Shown here: piece by piece, positions 1 to 10,500 of the stretch | How positions within the stretch are numbered: position 1 is the stretch's first letter | How the letters are laid out: the number at the start of each line of letters is the position of its first letter | Assembly: GCA_015852425.1 (NCBI GenBank) | Contig: JAAAIG010000675.1 | Location: 1-21,425 of the forward strand | DNA length: 21,425 nt | Reading direction: 5' to 3' | DNA from: Gryganskiella cystojenkinii | Taxonomy: Eukaryota; Mortierellomycota; Mortierellomycetes; Mortierellales; Mortierellaceae | Position numbers and translations under genes: made by a program | Notes under the pieces: model-generated | Databases searched by the model: none | Told to the model about the DNA's origin: nothing | Seen by the model: only the letters and a program-made list of their open reading frames with translations

Positions 1-33
1 AAAAAAACGAAAAAAAATATGTATAAATTGCAG

Positions 34-191
34 GGTTGATCCTCGGCAAGGCCGCCAAGACCACTTTCAAGACCACGGCTAGGATTGTGATCCCCGTGAT
101 GGACAAGTTTGTTACCGAAGTCGAAGCCTTTAGAATAACAGGGATCTGGAATACACGGTGCGAAGTCACAGTCAAATTGGGAAAAATATAA
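34..191 (+). CDS. Possible 3'-terminal exon of a gene cut by the left window edge
   Basis: After a TTGCAG acceptor-like site (28-33), the frame with codons starting at 36 stays open for 51 codons to a TAA at 189-191. The first part (about 36-125) has codon usage typical of the good genes here (ATC, CTC, GGC, AAG, GCC, ACC) and reads LILGKAAKTTFKTT and onward. The second half is less coding-like, so the true end could differ. I recognise no domain, and the upstream part lies outside the window. It could be a chance open frame. Confidence 0.25.
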
Positions 192-1021
192 CCACTAGGA
201 GCACCGGTTCCTGCTTCAACGACCCGTACTGGACATGGCAGCGACCCGTAGCACGGTCGATGAGACAGTGCTAAGACCACGAGACTGTATAGCATGGAAG
301 CGAAGGAGTGTTGTATGTGTCCTCACAGAGCACGCGTACCCTCCTCACCAATTGTTTTAGTCGACGTTTTATTAGTATAGACCTTCAGTAAAAAACGCTT
401 ATTTGATAGCCCTGATCACTTACAAGCTCTTCCTTGGTCCCAGTCGAGTGTAACCGCCAACTTTGTTTCGTGGTAGTATCTGCTTCAACAGGTTTTGAAC
501 TCTCGCAGGGTTTGTCCCTCAATGCTGCCGCTTCTGTCTGGACTGCCCTCCTTCACTTTTCACATCTCCTCAATTTGCTCGATTGTTCTCCGTCTTTTTT
601 GGAGGTCTGTCGTGACCCGCTCCCCTCCTTTTGGCGTGTCGACTTCTGCAGGGTTACACCTCATCTTTCTTTGGTCTTTCGGCACCTTCTCCAGTTTGAC
701 CCTTTTTTGACCACTTGCCTTTTTGTTTGAACACCCTTGAGCTTTCTTTGGCATCGACCACCTCTTGCCTCACACCACCTGAACCTCGAATCTCGTCCGA
801 CTTCCGTGTTGCATCTTTTCTTTCTCTTCTTCCTCATTAATTATCTCTTTTCCGTCCATCTTTGCCCCACCACAACAAGCGAACAAGTAAGTGTTGTTGT
901 TATCTTGCCCTCTACACGACATAAAAACCCACCGAAGCAACCTTTCGTACACAACTAAATCGTCTCTGTTTCTCGCAATCCTTTCTACTGCCCGTTCGAA
1001 ATAGGTAAAAAAAACCGTACA
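192..1021 (+). promoter_or_regulatory. Upstream region and leader of the secreted-peptide gene
   Basis: No convincing gene is present. From about 530 to 860 the plus strand is pyrimidine-rich, as is common in fungal promoters and leaders. A leader intron is plausible: donor GTAAGT at 887-892 and acceptor TAG ending at 1004, 118 bases, leaving a short exon that ends in the start ATG at 1022. The short ORFs across 434-958 sit inside pyrimidine-rich sequence on both strands and show no protein features. The intron is an inference from splice consensus only. Confidence 0.4.
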
Positions 1022-1336
1022 ATGAAATTCATTTTGCTGTTGCTCTCTCTCGTCGTCGCTGCGACGATTGCCAAGCCATTTGACCATCACTCTTTGAACG
1101 AAGGCGACTCCGCCAGAGTAAAGCGGGCGGACTCGACAGACGAGCAACCAATTGTGAAGAGAGCAAAGCCGGCCGAGAATAAATGCGAGGGTGAGGTTGA
1201 GTTGGGGCCGCATAAATATGTGACAGAAGTCTGTCAAGGCTTTGTGCCTGAAGCATTGCCCAGAAACTGCAAAATCGTCGACGGTGATCGGAAAAAGAAG
1301 TTTCCGGAATGCTGCCCATATGTAAAATGCAAGTAG
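1022..1336 (+). CDS. Small secreted cysteine-rich peptide precursor, SVWC-like
   Basis: An intronless ORF of 104 residues. Residues 1-17 form a signal peptide (MKFILLLLSLVVAATIA) with an expected cut after Ala17. The pro-region carries two Lys-Arg sites, each in the context VKRA (34-35 and 46-47), as expected for Kex2-type processing in the Golgi. The predicted mature part (48-104) is 57 residues with six cysteines at 55, 71, 83, 97, 98 and 103. The ending FPECCPYVKC resembles the C-terminal Cys-Cys-x2-x-x-Cys signature of single-domain von Willebrand factor C (SVWC) proteins, which normally have eight cysteines. The family link rests on that signature and the size, so it is tentative. An exported peptide of unknown role is the safe reading. 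The start is supported by the signal peptide beginning immediately. A poly(A)-like AATAAA follows the stop by about 60 bases. Confidence 0.8.
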   Translation: MKFILLLLSLVVAATIAKPFDHHSLNEGDSARVKRADSTDEQPIVKRAKPAENKCEGEVELGPHKYVTEVCQGFVPEALPRNCKIVDGDRKKKFPECCPYVKCK

Positions 1337-1398
1337 TTTATTACAGCACCCTGAATCGCCTATAGAAGCGCGGAAAGAAGAAGACAAGAGAACGAAGG

Positions 1399-1404
1399 AA
1401 TAAA
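1399..1404 (+). terminator. AATAAA polyadenylation signal candidate
   Basis: An exact AATAAA lies 63 bases downstream of the stop codon of the secreted-peptide gene, a sensible position for a fungal poly(A) signal. Assignment is by motif and position only. Confidence 0.45.
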
Positions 1405-1640
1405 CTTTGGATATCACAAGTCATAGATAAGAGAAACCAAACATTGGTTGTAGATGTCAACATGACCAGGTTGTTCACACGACTCGACCACAACAGTAAT
1501 TTCTTTTTTACTGTTTTGCCAACTGTCGCCACGTGGAGATCGACCCGAGAGTCTCAAACTCTCTTGTGATGTACCAAACATGAACTACCTTGTTCCTTCA
1601 ACCTTTGGCTGTCCTCGTCGAGGAATAGAGTCATACCAAT

Positions 1641-1659
1641 AAAAAAAAAAAAAAAAAAA
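1641..1659 (+). repeat. Homopolymer run of 19 A
   Basis: Nineteen consecutive A residues in intergenic DNA. It is a length-variable microsatellite. A retrotransposed poly(A) tail is conceivable, but I see no target-site duplication or source sequence. Confidence 0.9.
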
Positions 1660-2879
1660 CAGTAGACGAACGTGTTGTTTTGCCACCAATTTTGGAACGC
1701 CTCCGCCCCTTCTAATGGACAAAACGTCAAACTGACCTTCTTTCGAGGATGATGGTATTGCTTATGGGCCATCTCTTGGGATTCGTGTCTTTGGTAGGAG
1801 TGAACACCTAGTTTTGCTCACATATCAAATAATAATAATGAGCACAAGCATAATTGCATGCTGTTTAGACCCTCATCGTGTTACCGATATGCTAAAAATA
1901 ATACCCGGGTTATTGGGTTTGCCCCACTGTTGCGGGCTTGGCGCAAGTTGCAACGTTATGGCTATTAATGTGAAGGATGGGATTTGGGACGGTGACATAA
2001 ACTTCTGATCTGGCGGAAAATTTTGCAAGAGGAATGCAAAATAAGGGCCGTGGTCGAAAAAAAACCCCGTCGATAAATGTCACGTTGATCTCAAAAAGTC
2101 GTTTGGACATTGGAGACCATTTCTGTTGCCTTAGAAAGATCGAAGGATCTTGGCCAAAAAAAGGAAAACAAAGTTCATTATCCGCGCCGTGTGCTGACAT
2201 GGACCTGAAGGATGGTCGTGTCGTCATCCAGCATAGCCTTGTTACGAATACTTACTTGGGCATATTATTCAAACGTAACGGTCCGCTGACTGAATGACAG
2301 ACGGGCGCAAGAAAAAAAAAGATAGATTCTGGTCCTCGGAAGGGGAGGTATCTTCTCAAACCACCCCTCAAGTCTAGTCAACGGAAAATTGTTTCGATGG
2401 CAAAAAGAAAGATGACTAAGGCGTGGGTGAGTTACGGACAGAGTGGGTGTGTTGAGCTGCTACTAGAGGAGAGAGATTGTAAGACAGTTTGGCATCCAAT
2501 GATAGTTTGCAAAACAAAAGAAAGTAAGGGATTAAGAAATGATTGTTTGTTGAGTTGTGCCCATGGGGTAGCAAGGTCAATGTTTGTTTTTTCATGCGGA
2601 AGATAGAGAAGAGAGGAAAAAAAATGAACGATCATGTGTCCAAACAGAAAAGAGCTGCACAAAACAAGGGCGCGTTTGAAGCTCTGCATTTCCTGAATGC
2701 CAGAATTGGGGGAGCCAGAACAAGTAAAAAAAAAGGGACCATGAGCATGCACACAGATAAAAGAAAGAGATGCCCAGAACGAAGGACAGCAAGAAAGGAA
2801 CGAGAGGAACGAAAAAAAAAAAAGATTGACGAATGGAAACTCTTTTCGTCTTTGCTCTTTGTGCGTACGACGGCGTGGT

Positions 2880-4179
2880 AAACACTAACTCTTTCTTCCC
2901 CCTGTTCCTCCCACCATCGCATCATTCCCCTTCTCTTGGGTTTATTTTTTTTTGGTTGTGTCACACAACAAACACAGAAGAGAGTGAGAGCAGAAACGAA
3001 ACGTGCATTGGGGAGGAAGAAAGCATGCAGTTTGTGGACAATTGGGCAAGAAACAATCACCCCTGGAGCAATAAGAGCTGACCCCATCCCTTGTCAAACC
3101 CTCTCTGCCACCTTCGTCACCTTCGTCACTTTCTCTTCCATTTCTCTTCCTCCAAAGCATCGCATTTTTGTCCTTTCTTCTTTCTTCTTCAATAACCATC
3201 GACCCTCGTTTTCGTTCCTGATCATTTCTTGTGTCTTACGCCCCTCTCACCTCAATCCTCCTTCCCTCGCCCTTTTTCTTCTTTCGTCAACAAAAACTCC
3301 ATCTCCGATATCAAAACACAGCCATCCGCGCAAAGGTAAACCACTTCTTGCTCACTCACATACATGCTTTTCTCCACTCCATCTCCATCTTACCCCCTGC
3401 TTTGTCTCCTTATCCCTCTTCACCCTCCAGTTGTCATCCCTTGTCGCAAAACAGACCGTTGAAAACCTCCTTCATAACTTCATCACCCTCGTCCCACATA
3501 AACGTAACCACCTTTGCTCCTTACTCACATCACGCTTCATTTTTTCCCAGGTCGGCTCCTTGTTCCTACAACCCCCATCTTCATCACCAACAGTCTGCAA
3601 ACCCGATAAAACCGGCCGTCTGTTTCTTAGCATCCCTTTTCCATATTGTCCCACACAAGTTTTCCAACGCGTATAAGCAATCGAGGTTCTTTATGGTGGA
3701 CTCTATATTGCCTTCCTTTCACCCAACCGCGATCAATTGTGCTGCTGTTTGCTGCTGTCTCCTGTGCTTGCTCTCTCCCTGAAGGACAAAAGCATCGTTT
3801 GACCTTGCAACTGTCCAGGACCCTTCTATCGCAAGTAATCCTTCTCTCTCGGCAAAAAAAAGGAAATCCATACTAGGAGTCGAACACATAACGACGGACC
3901 ACAAGCGGAGGCAAACAAAATCGAACAACCGACATCATCTTGTCACCTCTTTTCCTTTCCCTTCTCTTCTCTTCTCTTCCCTTTTTTTTGTTCCCTTCCC
4001 TTCGCCATCTCCATCGACCCCCTTCGTCTTCACAACTTGTTTCTCTCGCTATCTCGGACGACATAAGAACCAACTTTAACAAAAAAAGCTGAACTGAAGA
4101 ACGGATTATGGTCTGAAGTTGTTTTTTGATTTTTTTTTAGCTGTAATTTATTTTCCTGTCCACCCCTGACCTGCACGCC
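2880..4179 (+). promoter_or_regulatory. CT-rich promoter/leader of the 977-residue gene
   Basis: The plus strand is strongly pyrimidine-rich (especially 3080-3480 and 3940-4040), a common pattern in fungal leaders. Candidate leader-intron signals are present: GTAAAC near 3335, GTAATC near 3835 and a strong polypyrimidine-TTAG acceptor ending at 4140, 39 bases before the start codon. The ORF pair at 2936-3676 and 3231-3782 lies in this low-complexity DNA and is not supported as protein. Exact transcript start and intron cannot be fixed from sequence alone. Confidence 0.4.
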
Positions 4180-7113
4180 ATGCCACGCACGAAAACAACA
4201 GCTACATCAACAACAACTCCAAAAGCACCAACATTGAACGATACCTTCTCTTATCCCTATCCCACGCCATCTACCTCGCCCGCGCTCGCACCTTCTCCTT
4301 CTTTGTCCCCCAAGAAAACAATACTCCCTCCTCCTCCGGGCTTGCAGCATTTGACCGACAGTTCTCTTTCCTTGCCTGTGGGTGGCATAGCCAAGCTTTC
4401 ATTAAGATCTTCCGGTCAATCCATTCTAAGTCAACTCTTGGCCGCCCACAAGCCAGGACGGCGCGATCATGACAAACTCACGAACGACGATATCTCGCTC
4501 TCGCAACAGACCTTTCGGCCTAAGGAACAACAACGGCGATCGATCCTGCCCTTAGCCTGGACCACATTTTCTTCTCCCAAGACAACAATAGCACCGACAT
4601 CGACCGGATTTACGCAGCCCCGGGCGAATACAGCCTCTTCGCAGCAACCGACAAAGTTTACCGAAACGATATCGCCCATTACATCTGCAGTAACCACAAG
4701 ATCTTCTCGTAATGTGATGGAGAATGACTCTGATGAGGAGGACGACATTGTCCCTCAGTCCATTCTCCCTTCCGTCTGGTTAGAGAGCGTTCTCCACAAA
4801 CTCACGCGTACAGAGCGATCGACTGCATCCCACTATGCAACCTTGCCTCGAGTCAGCTGGCAAGACGAGGATCTTCAACCTTACTATCGCCAAGGCCAAA
4901 CAGGTGTGTTCCCGGGGCTGGGGCTGAGAAGTGCACGAGAGAGGAATCTGGAGGACCATCGAAAATACAAAAACGGGAAGAGCAAGACGAACTTGGCACC
5001 TCCTCCCTCAGGGAGACCTGGCAACAGCAATAATAATAATAGGTCGCTCTCAAGAAGAGGCTCAGCCTGTGAGCTTGCCCTCGGGGACGATGCCAGAGAC
5101 GCCTTTTTGAAGAGTAAGCCCAGAACCCTTTCCTCTGCTGAACTAATGTCGTCGATTACGCCTGTCAAAGAGTCGCTGCCGCCTCGTTCGGCACCGTCGC
5201 TAAGCAGGAACAACAACAAGTCATCTTTGGATCAGTCAACCTCCGTGTCCAGAAGAGCAGGCCCTGAAGAGGAGGAGGAGAATGAAGAAGAAGACGAGAA
5301 TGACGATGAGGAGGACTACACCAACGTCTCCGCACCGTCAGAGGAGCCCACAACAGGAACGACCTCCACAGCTCGCCCATCTTCTGTGGCAGCAACAAAA
5401 ACAACGACGCGGGGAAGGTTCACGATCGAGTCCGCATCTCCGGTGGGTACCCCACCCAGGACAAGGACTCTCAGTAACTCTTCTGGTATTATGCCTGCAG
5501 GGATAATGAGTGCTTCAACCTCAGGACGAGCCACTCCTCCCTTACCGCCACTTCCTCTTTCGCATCCTGGAATACAGACACAGCCCACGATCGCGTTCTC
5601 ACCTGCCTCACCCACTGCCGCCACCACAGTCTCGAACTCCTTATCGAATTCGTCCTCCATGTCCACACTGCGATCCACCTCCACCTCATGCACACCCACG
5701 GTCTCGCTACCTCCTTCTCCTTCTTTGTCTCCGTCCCCAGTTCAAGCGAGGAGGAAATACACCGTAGGCCCAGACCTGCCTTCGCACGCCCTCACTGACA
5801 ACACGACTAGGAGTCAGGACCCGAACGACAATGGTTCAAATCCAATCTCAATCCCAGTTCGACCGTCCACACATCCAGCTCATCAACGTACTCACTCCAA
5901 TTCTTCGATTCATTCTGCTGCCAGTACATCCTCGACTTCAAGACGTTCTCAAGTAATTATCCCCCCGCCGGCCTCTGCGACCTTGTTCCAATTCGCATCG
6001 TTCTCGTCCATTTCCCCAAATTTAGGAGGTAATAACAACAGCAGCAATGGTGTTGTTGTAGGGGGTGATCCCGGAAATTCCTTAGCCCTGGCTAGTACCG
6101 GATCATCCTTACCTCCTTTTGGTCACCCACCACATCGACCCTTGTCCTCTTCTTCTGCTTCCTCGACGTCGGCCAGGAATAACTTTCGGCAATTATCGAT
6201 CCAGATCATTGAGGGCGAGAATGGAGCTGCAGCAGGACGGATGTCGTCTGAAATTGAAGACGAAGAGGATGAGATTGCGGTGGCGCAAAGAGATCGTCAC
6301 CAGGACAGTCCCCTGTTCCATCTTGATTCGCCTTCTGTGCATCCATTGGAAAAGGACCGACCCAGGATCAGTAATAGTTGCAACAGCAACGGCTACCATC
6401 ACCACCAGACTATGAATCGTGTTTATCCTGCATTGGATTTTGCGGTCGACACTTATGGTGGTGGGTCGTTGATGTCGCCGTCATCTATGGGCCCTCGATT
6501 CAGCTGCAGCAGTGTCTCGAGTATGAGTAGCGTCGGAAGTAGCTCTGGCCCAGGATACCAGTCCCATCTTCAACACCATCAGTTACCCTCGTATTTCAGA
6601 CAACGGTCTCTTTCAGCGACTCATTTGGAGTCCTCTAATCAACCTGCGCCTTCTTCGTCGTCATCGTCCTCGACCTGTTCGTCTTCTCTCCCACCGCGAC
6701 GGGCACCTGGATCGATACATCGAGGTTCCTGGACAGACCCTTCGTCTCGTAATCCGCGTGGAAGAACAATCCCAGGTGTCTGTGTCGATCCCCAATGCGA
6801 GAACGAAAACAGACGCGGCGTCGATTCGGCCTCTTCCCTGCGAGCGATGGCCCCTCCGCTGGTTCGCGAGAACAGTCAGAATGGCATCAGCAGTATGAGC
6901 ACTGAAGTCGTGGATGTCAAGAAGAGCGCGACGGGTCGCATGTTCACGGTCGAGAGAACGGTCCTAGCGCCAGCGAGTCCAACCCGGTGTAGTCGTTTTA
7001 TTGTCGTGGCTTCATCCTCAACGGATGATCTCGGTGCTTCTGCATTGACAGTGCCGTCGTCTTCATCTTCGACTTCACCGTTACCACCATCACCTCTTTC
7101 GTCCTCAACATGA
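4180..7113 (+). CDS. Large intrinsically disordered Ser/Pro/Thr-rich protein with repeated short motifs
   Basis: A single uninterrupted ORF of 977 residues. I do not recognise a catalytic domain. Nearly the whole chain is low complexity (Ser, Pro, Thr, Asn), with an acidic block at about 362-382 and no signal peptide or membrane segment. Short motifs recur. A Q/R-S-I-L motif occurs at about 80-83 (QSILSQLL), 120-127 (RSILPLAW) and 193-200 (QSILPSVW). A basic-aromatic-Thr-Val/Ile motif occurs at 412-418 (GRFTIES), 525-531 (RKYTVGP) and 919-926 (GRMFTVER). The first of the latter fits the R-F-x-V/I docking motif known for the CCT domain of SPAK/OSR1 kinases. That is an inference, not an assignment. 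Codon use and length make it a real gene. A scaffold or regulatory protein is likely. The start is the first in-frame ATG, 39 bases after an acceptor-like TTAG. Confidence 0.8.
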   Translation: MPRTKTTATSTTTPKAPTLNDTFSYPYPTPSTSPALAPSPSLSPKKTILPPPPGLQHLTDSSLSLPVGGIAKLSLRSSGQSILSQLLAAHKPGRRDHDKLTNDDISLSQQTFRPKEQQRRSILPLAWTTFSSPKTTIAPTSTGFTQPRANTASSQQPTKFTETISPITSAVTTRSSRNVMENDSDEEDDIVPQSILPSVWLESVLHKLTRTERSTASHYATLPRVSWQDEDLQPYYRQGQTGVFPGLGLRSARERNLEDHRKYKNGKSKTNLAPPPSGRPGNSNNNNRSLSRRGSACELALGDDARDAFLKSKPRTLSSAELMSSITPVKESLPPRSAPSLSRNNNKSSLDQSTSVSRRAGPEEEEENEEEDENDDEEDYTNVSAPSEEPTTGTTSTARPSSVAATKTTTRGRFTIESASPVGTPPRTRTLSNSSGIMPAGIMSASTSGRATPPLPPLPLSHPGIQTQPTIAFSPASPTAATTVSNSLSNSSSMSTLRSTSTSCTPTVSLPPSPSLSPSPVQARRKYTVGPDLPSHALTDNTTRSQDPNDNGSNPISIPVRPSTHPAHQRTHSNSSIHSAASTSSTSRRSQVIIPPPASATLFQFASFSSISPNLGGNNNSSNGVVVGGDPGNSLALASTGSSLPPFGHPPHRPLSSSSASSTSARNNFRQLSIQIIEGENGAAAGRMSSEIEDEEDEIAVAQRDRHQDSPLFHLDSPSVHPLEKDRPRISNSCNSNGYHHHQTMNRVYPALDFAVDTYGGGSLMSPSSMGPRFSCSSVSSMSSVGSSSGPGYQSHLQHHQLPSYFRQRSLSATHLESSNQPAPSSSSSSSTCSSSLPPRRAPGSIHRGSWTDPSSRNPRGRTIPGVCVDPQCENENRRGVDSASSLRAMAPPLVRENSQNGISSMSTEVVDVKKSATGRMFTVERTVLAPASPTRCSRFIVVASSSTDDLGASALTVPSSSSSTSPLPPSPLSSST

Positions 7114-7277
7114 TCTGTCGTTTTTTTGTTTTTGTTGTCTCTTGCACTCTCTCTCTCTCGCTCTCTCCCTCTGACGCATACCCATACCATCGTCCTCCCC
7201 ACCGAAACAACCTCCCTATAGATTAGTGCGCACCCCTCAAAAAGTATTTTGTCTAGAGGCACTGACTATTGTAAACC

Positions 7278-7285
7278 TGTACATA
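7278..7285 (+). promoter_or_regulatory. Pumilio/PUF-type element TGTACATA
   Basis: The octamer fits the UGUAnAUA consensus of PUF-family RNA-binding proteins and lies about 165 bases after the stop of the 977-residue gene, in its likely 3' UTR. A match to this consensus is expected a few times by chance in a window of this size. Confidence 0.25.
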
Positions 7286-7319
7286 AACACAAGCCAACCA
7301 ACCCCACAAACACACAAAC

Positions 7320-7524
7320 ATGTTTTGTCTATTTAGCATCGACTTTGGAGCAAAAGCACGTGATTTAGAGCACAACTCCAAAAAAAAAAAGGAAAGAAGA
7401 AAGGGACCACAGCACCCCACTTCTCCCCCTCAATCCCCATTCCCCATTCATGAAATGTCACTCCTCGACGAAGAAGACGAAGACTGGAAGCGTCTCGGAA
7501 AAACAATGCAGACGACAAGTCTGA
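7320..7524 (+). other. Ambiguous start region of VPS9 with an overlapping out-of-frame uORF
   Basis: Three ATGs compete. ATG 7320 is in frame and would add 45 residues that include a Lys-rich run encoded by an A-tract. ATG 7455 begins MSLLDEEDEDW, which looks like a genuine N-terminus. ATG 7450 is out of frame and opens a 24-codon uORF ending at TGA 7522-7524, overlapping the 7455 start by a few bases. Both in-frame ATGs have a purine at -3. I prefer 7455 because the extension looks like leader sequence, but 7320 cannot be excluded. Confidence 0.45.
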
Positions 7525-10500
7525 ACGACTCAACCAACAAAACGAACGGGGAGTCCAACGTGGTAGTAGACCAGGGCTCATCCCTTTTGGCTGCAACAAC
7601 TACAACCGTGAACAACAGTAATAATTCAGCAGCAGTAGAGCAACTAGAGGAAGTCTCATCACCCCAGGGTTCCATCTCATTTGTGCCCGGTGTCCCCGAC
7701 CCATCCTCCTCTGGAAACGAAGGCGACAATCTTGCTGCACTGACTCGTCGTAAATCATCACTGTCTACGATCGGGTATGTTTCTCACAGAACGTCGAAAA
7801 AAAAAAAAATCTCCGCGCCAACGACACCATATTTTTTTAAGGAAAGGCACACGCGTCTTTCGCTTATAATCGCTTGGTATTTATTCACTCTTGTATCCAT
7901 TCCCTCTTCCAGGAGCAAGTTGAACAGAGCTAACTCGGCCGAGAAGCATGTCACGATCGTGGATAGCAGCCTCACTGGAGATTCAGTCTCAACGGACCCA
8001 GAAATGACCGAGACGAGCAAAAAGGACGAGGAAGCAAACAGGGAGGAAGAGGAGGCCACCAAGAAGGAACTCTCCAAGATCCTGATGCAGTTTGACCCAC
8101 TCGTGGATGATGCCAAGACTGGAGAAAAGCTTAAAGACACACAAAACCAAAAACAACCAGATACAGCCCAGCAAGACGCGGCCGATTCAAATCCTACAGC
8201 CGTGTTTTCGCCAAGCATGTCTCTCTCCTCGTCATCTTCGCCAAGGACACCTCAACAACTGGACTCGCCACGAACATCACATGATGTCCAGGTCGCCATG
8301 TCCGAAAAAGCAAAGTCGTCTCTGTCCAAATCCCCTATCAAAGCCTCTTCATCCTCATCAGGAACTGTGATCAAGAAAAGAAATGACAGGAAGAGTGCAC
8401 TTTCACCCGAGAGGACCGCAGTAGTCGAGAGAGGTATCACTGTCGGTAACAGCAGCAACGGAGGCAGCAGTCGATCCGAGCCAGCCAAACCCAAGGAGGT
8501 TCCATTTGATTTTCATAAGTTCCTGGAGCAAATGCGACACCGGAGTGCTAATCCCATCACGCGATATTTTCACAGGTAACCACCGGTCAACCTGTGTCTT
8601 GTACATTTAAGTGGTGCTTTCTTTTACTTGCTAATCCCTTTCCTTTTTTTGTTTTTGTTTTTAATCTTTATCTAGTTTCCTGAAAGAGTTCGACAGAAAA
8701 CCCTGGACGGTGAATGAGCAGATCAAGATTGTCCACGACTTTTTGGATGTAAGGCTATCAGGCTATTTCATTAATGCCAGCGATCCGTCCTATTCTTGAT
8801 GATCAAAATGTTTAACGAGCTGGACCTCTTCATTTTTCATCTATATCCTTGTTGCAATGATGGTAGTTCATCACTGGAAAGATGGAGATGTGCGACTTAT
8901 GGAAGAACGCCACAGACCAGGAGTTTGAAAATGTCAAGGAAGGCATGGAAAAGTTGGTCATGAACCGACTCTTTCCATAGTAAGTTGACTCGATTGACGC
9001 GAACATTTATTTCCCAACATGATAAAAAGTATCTACGCAACCCTACTCACCTTGTCAACTGTCTAATCTCTGTTAAAATTTTGTAGCACCTTTTCGCCTT
9101 CGACTACAGACGATGCAGAGAGGGACGAGGTGCTGACTCACAAGATTCGTATTTTCAGATGGGTCCGGGAAGCACATTTGGATATCCCTGACAGTCCTCA
9201 CAACGAAGCTTATTTGAATAACGCTCAAGCAGGTACATCCACGGACACGCAAATCCTTTTTCTTCAGTATTTTTTATTTCGGGCATCAACATTTAACAAC
9301 ATCTGTTATGCATTCTTAATAGAGCTGAAAAAGATCAATAGCTATAAGGCTCCACGCGACAAGGTCATTTGCATCCTCAATTGTTGCAAATTTATCTTTA
9401 GTAAGTCATACGTCCGTTTTGATATGTATGTAGCGGAAAAAAGAGGGGCGACTTGGAATTGACTAGTCTGATCCCTTTTTTTATAGCTCTCATCCGTCGA
9501 TCAGAGGGAAACTCTAAAGGAGCAGACACTTTCCTCCCCATTCTCATTTATGTGGTTCTGCGGTCGAACCCACCGAACCTGGTGTCCAATGTCCAGTAGG
9601 TCTTGTGCGATTTTATCACCATGGCAACGCAGTCCATGGTAATTGGCATGATCTTTAACTTTCTATATTTTTAAAAAATAGATATATTTCACGATTCAGG
9701 AATCCAGACAAATTGCAAGCTGAGGCTGGATACTATTTGGCGTCGTTGATGGGTGCCATTTCGTTTATCGAAAACTTGGAGGCCAGCTCACTGTCGGTAT
9801 CTCCAGAAGAGTTCGACCAGCAGATTGAGAAGACCATGACCGAGCTTAGTCAAGAAAAGGCAGACGCGGTCGCAGCTGAAACTGCCAAAGCCGCCGCGGC
9901 AGCATCAGCTTCAACATCCGTGAAGGGTACACAGTCACCTGAGTCAAGCACTGGACACAAGAAACAGGAGAGTAAACTGGCAACCCTTTTGGCCGGCACC
10001 TCAGGAACAAGAACAAGTCGTCAGCGACCCCCAATCGACGAAAAGCAGTTCTTACAGTCTCGACCCTCACCGCAACAGCAACAAGAGCGACAGTTCAATG
10101 AGAAATCACCGTCGTTTAGCCCTCATCACAGCAGTCGTTCCGGTCCAGAATCATCTTCCACGCTGTCTTACCGGACATCGCCAGCACCTAGCGGGACAGG
10201 ATCTTCGATTATGAACCCTGCAGCGGCCTTGATCGAACGCGGAGCCAATTTTGCGACAAAAACTATGCAAAAACCCTTGGATCTGATCGAGCGCATCTTT
10301 TTGGACAGCTCTGGTGATGAGGACGAGATGGCAAAGCCTTACCCACCACGTGCCCAACAACAGGGACCTGGATCTGCGAACGCACCTCCTCCGCCGTTGC
10401 CCCAACGGACGAGTCAGCAACAGGTCCAGCAGCAACAGCGACCTGATGGCCCTGTAAGAGATGATTCTTTCACGGAATTTGTCTACGTCCCCCATGGAGA

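Larger units (their letters stand above)
1337..2880. other. Gene-poor intergenic stretch
   Basis: Apart from the first ~70 bases (3' region of the secreted-peptide gene), I see no supported gene. Open frames here are short (at most about 150 codons), mostly overlap each other on opposite strands, contain homopolymer-driven Lys or Phe runs and lack domains or splice structure. Many A-runs are present. Confidence 0.5.

Noticed and set aside
770..1417. A 215-codon minus-strand ORF over the secreted-peptide gene
   Set aside because: It is the shadow of the plus-strand peptide gene and its pyrimidine-rich leader. The plus-strand frame has a signal peptide, processing sites and a cysteine pattern, and this one has nothing comparable.
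1641..1659. The A-tract as the tail of a retroposed element
   Set aside because: No target-site duplication and no recognisable element sequence upstream.
2936..3782. Two overlapping plus-strand ORFs of 246 and 183 codons
   Set aside because: They come from CT-rich leader DNA, which is open in several frames because stops are rare in pyrimidine-rich sequence. Composition is Ser/Pro/Leu/Phe with no domain.
3868..3900. A tRNA T-loop-like sequence (GTTCGACTCC on the minus strand)
   Set aside because: The flanking bases cannot form the five-pair T stem, and no D-arm or anticodon arm is visible.
9682..9699. Alternative VPS9 acceptor at 9699 instead of 9681
   Set aside because: Both keep the frame, but using 9699 deletes YISRFR, a segment conserved in VPS9 domains. 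The 9681 acceptor is therefore preferred, though use of both is possible.
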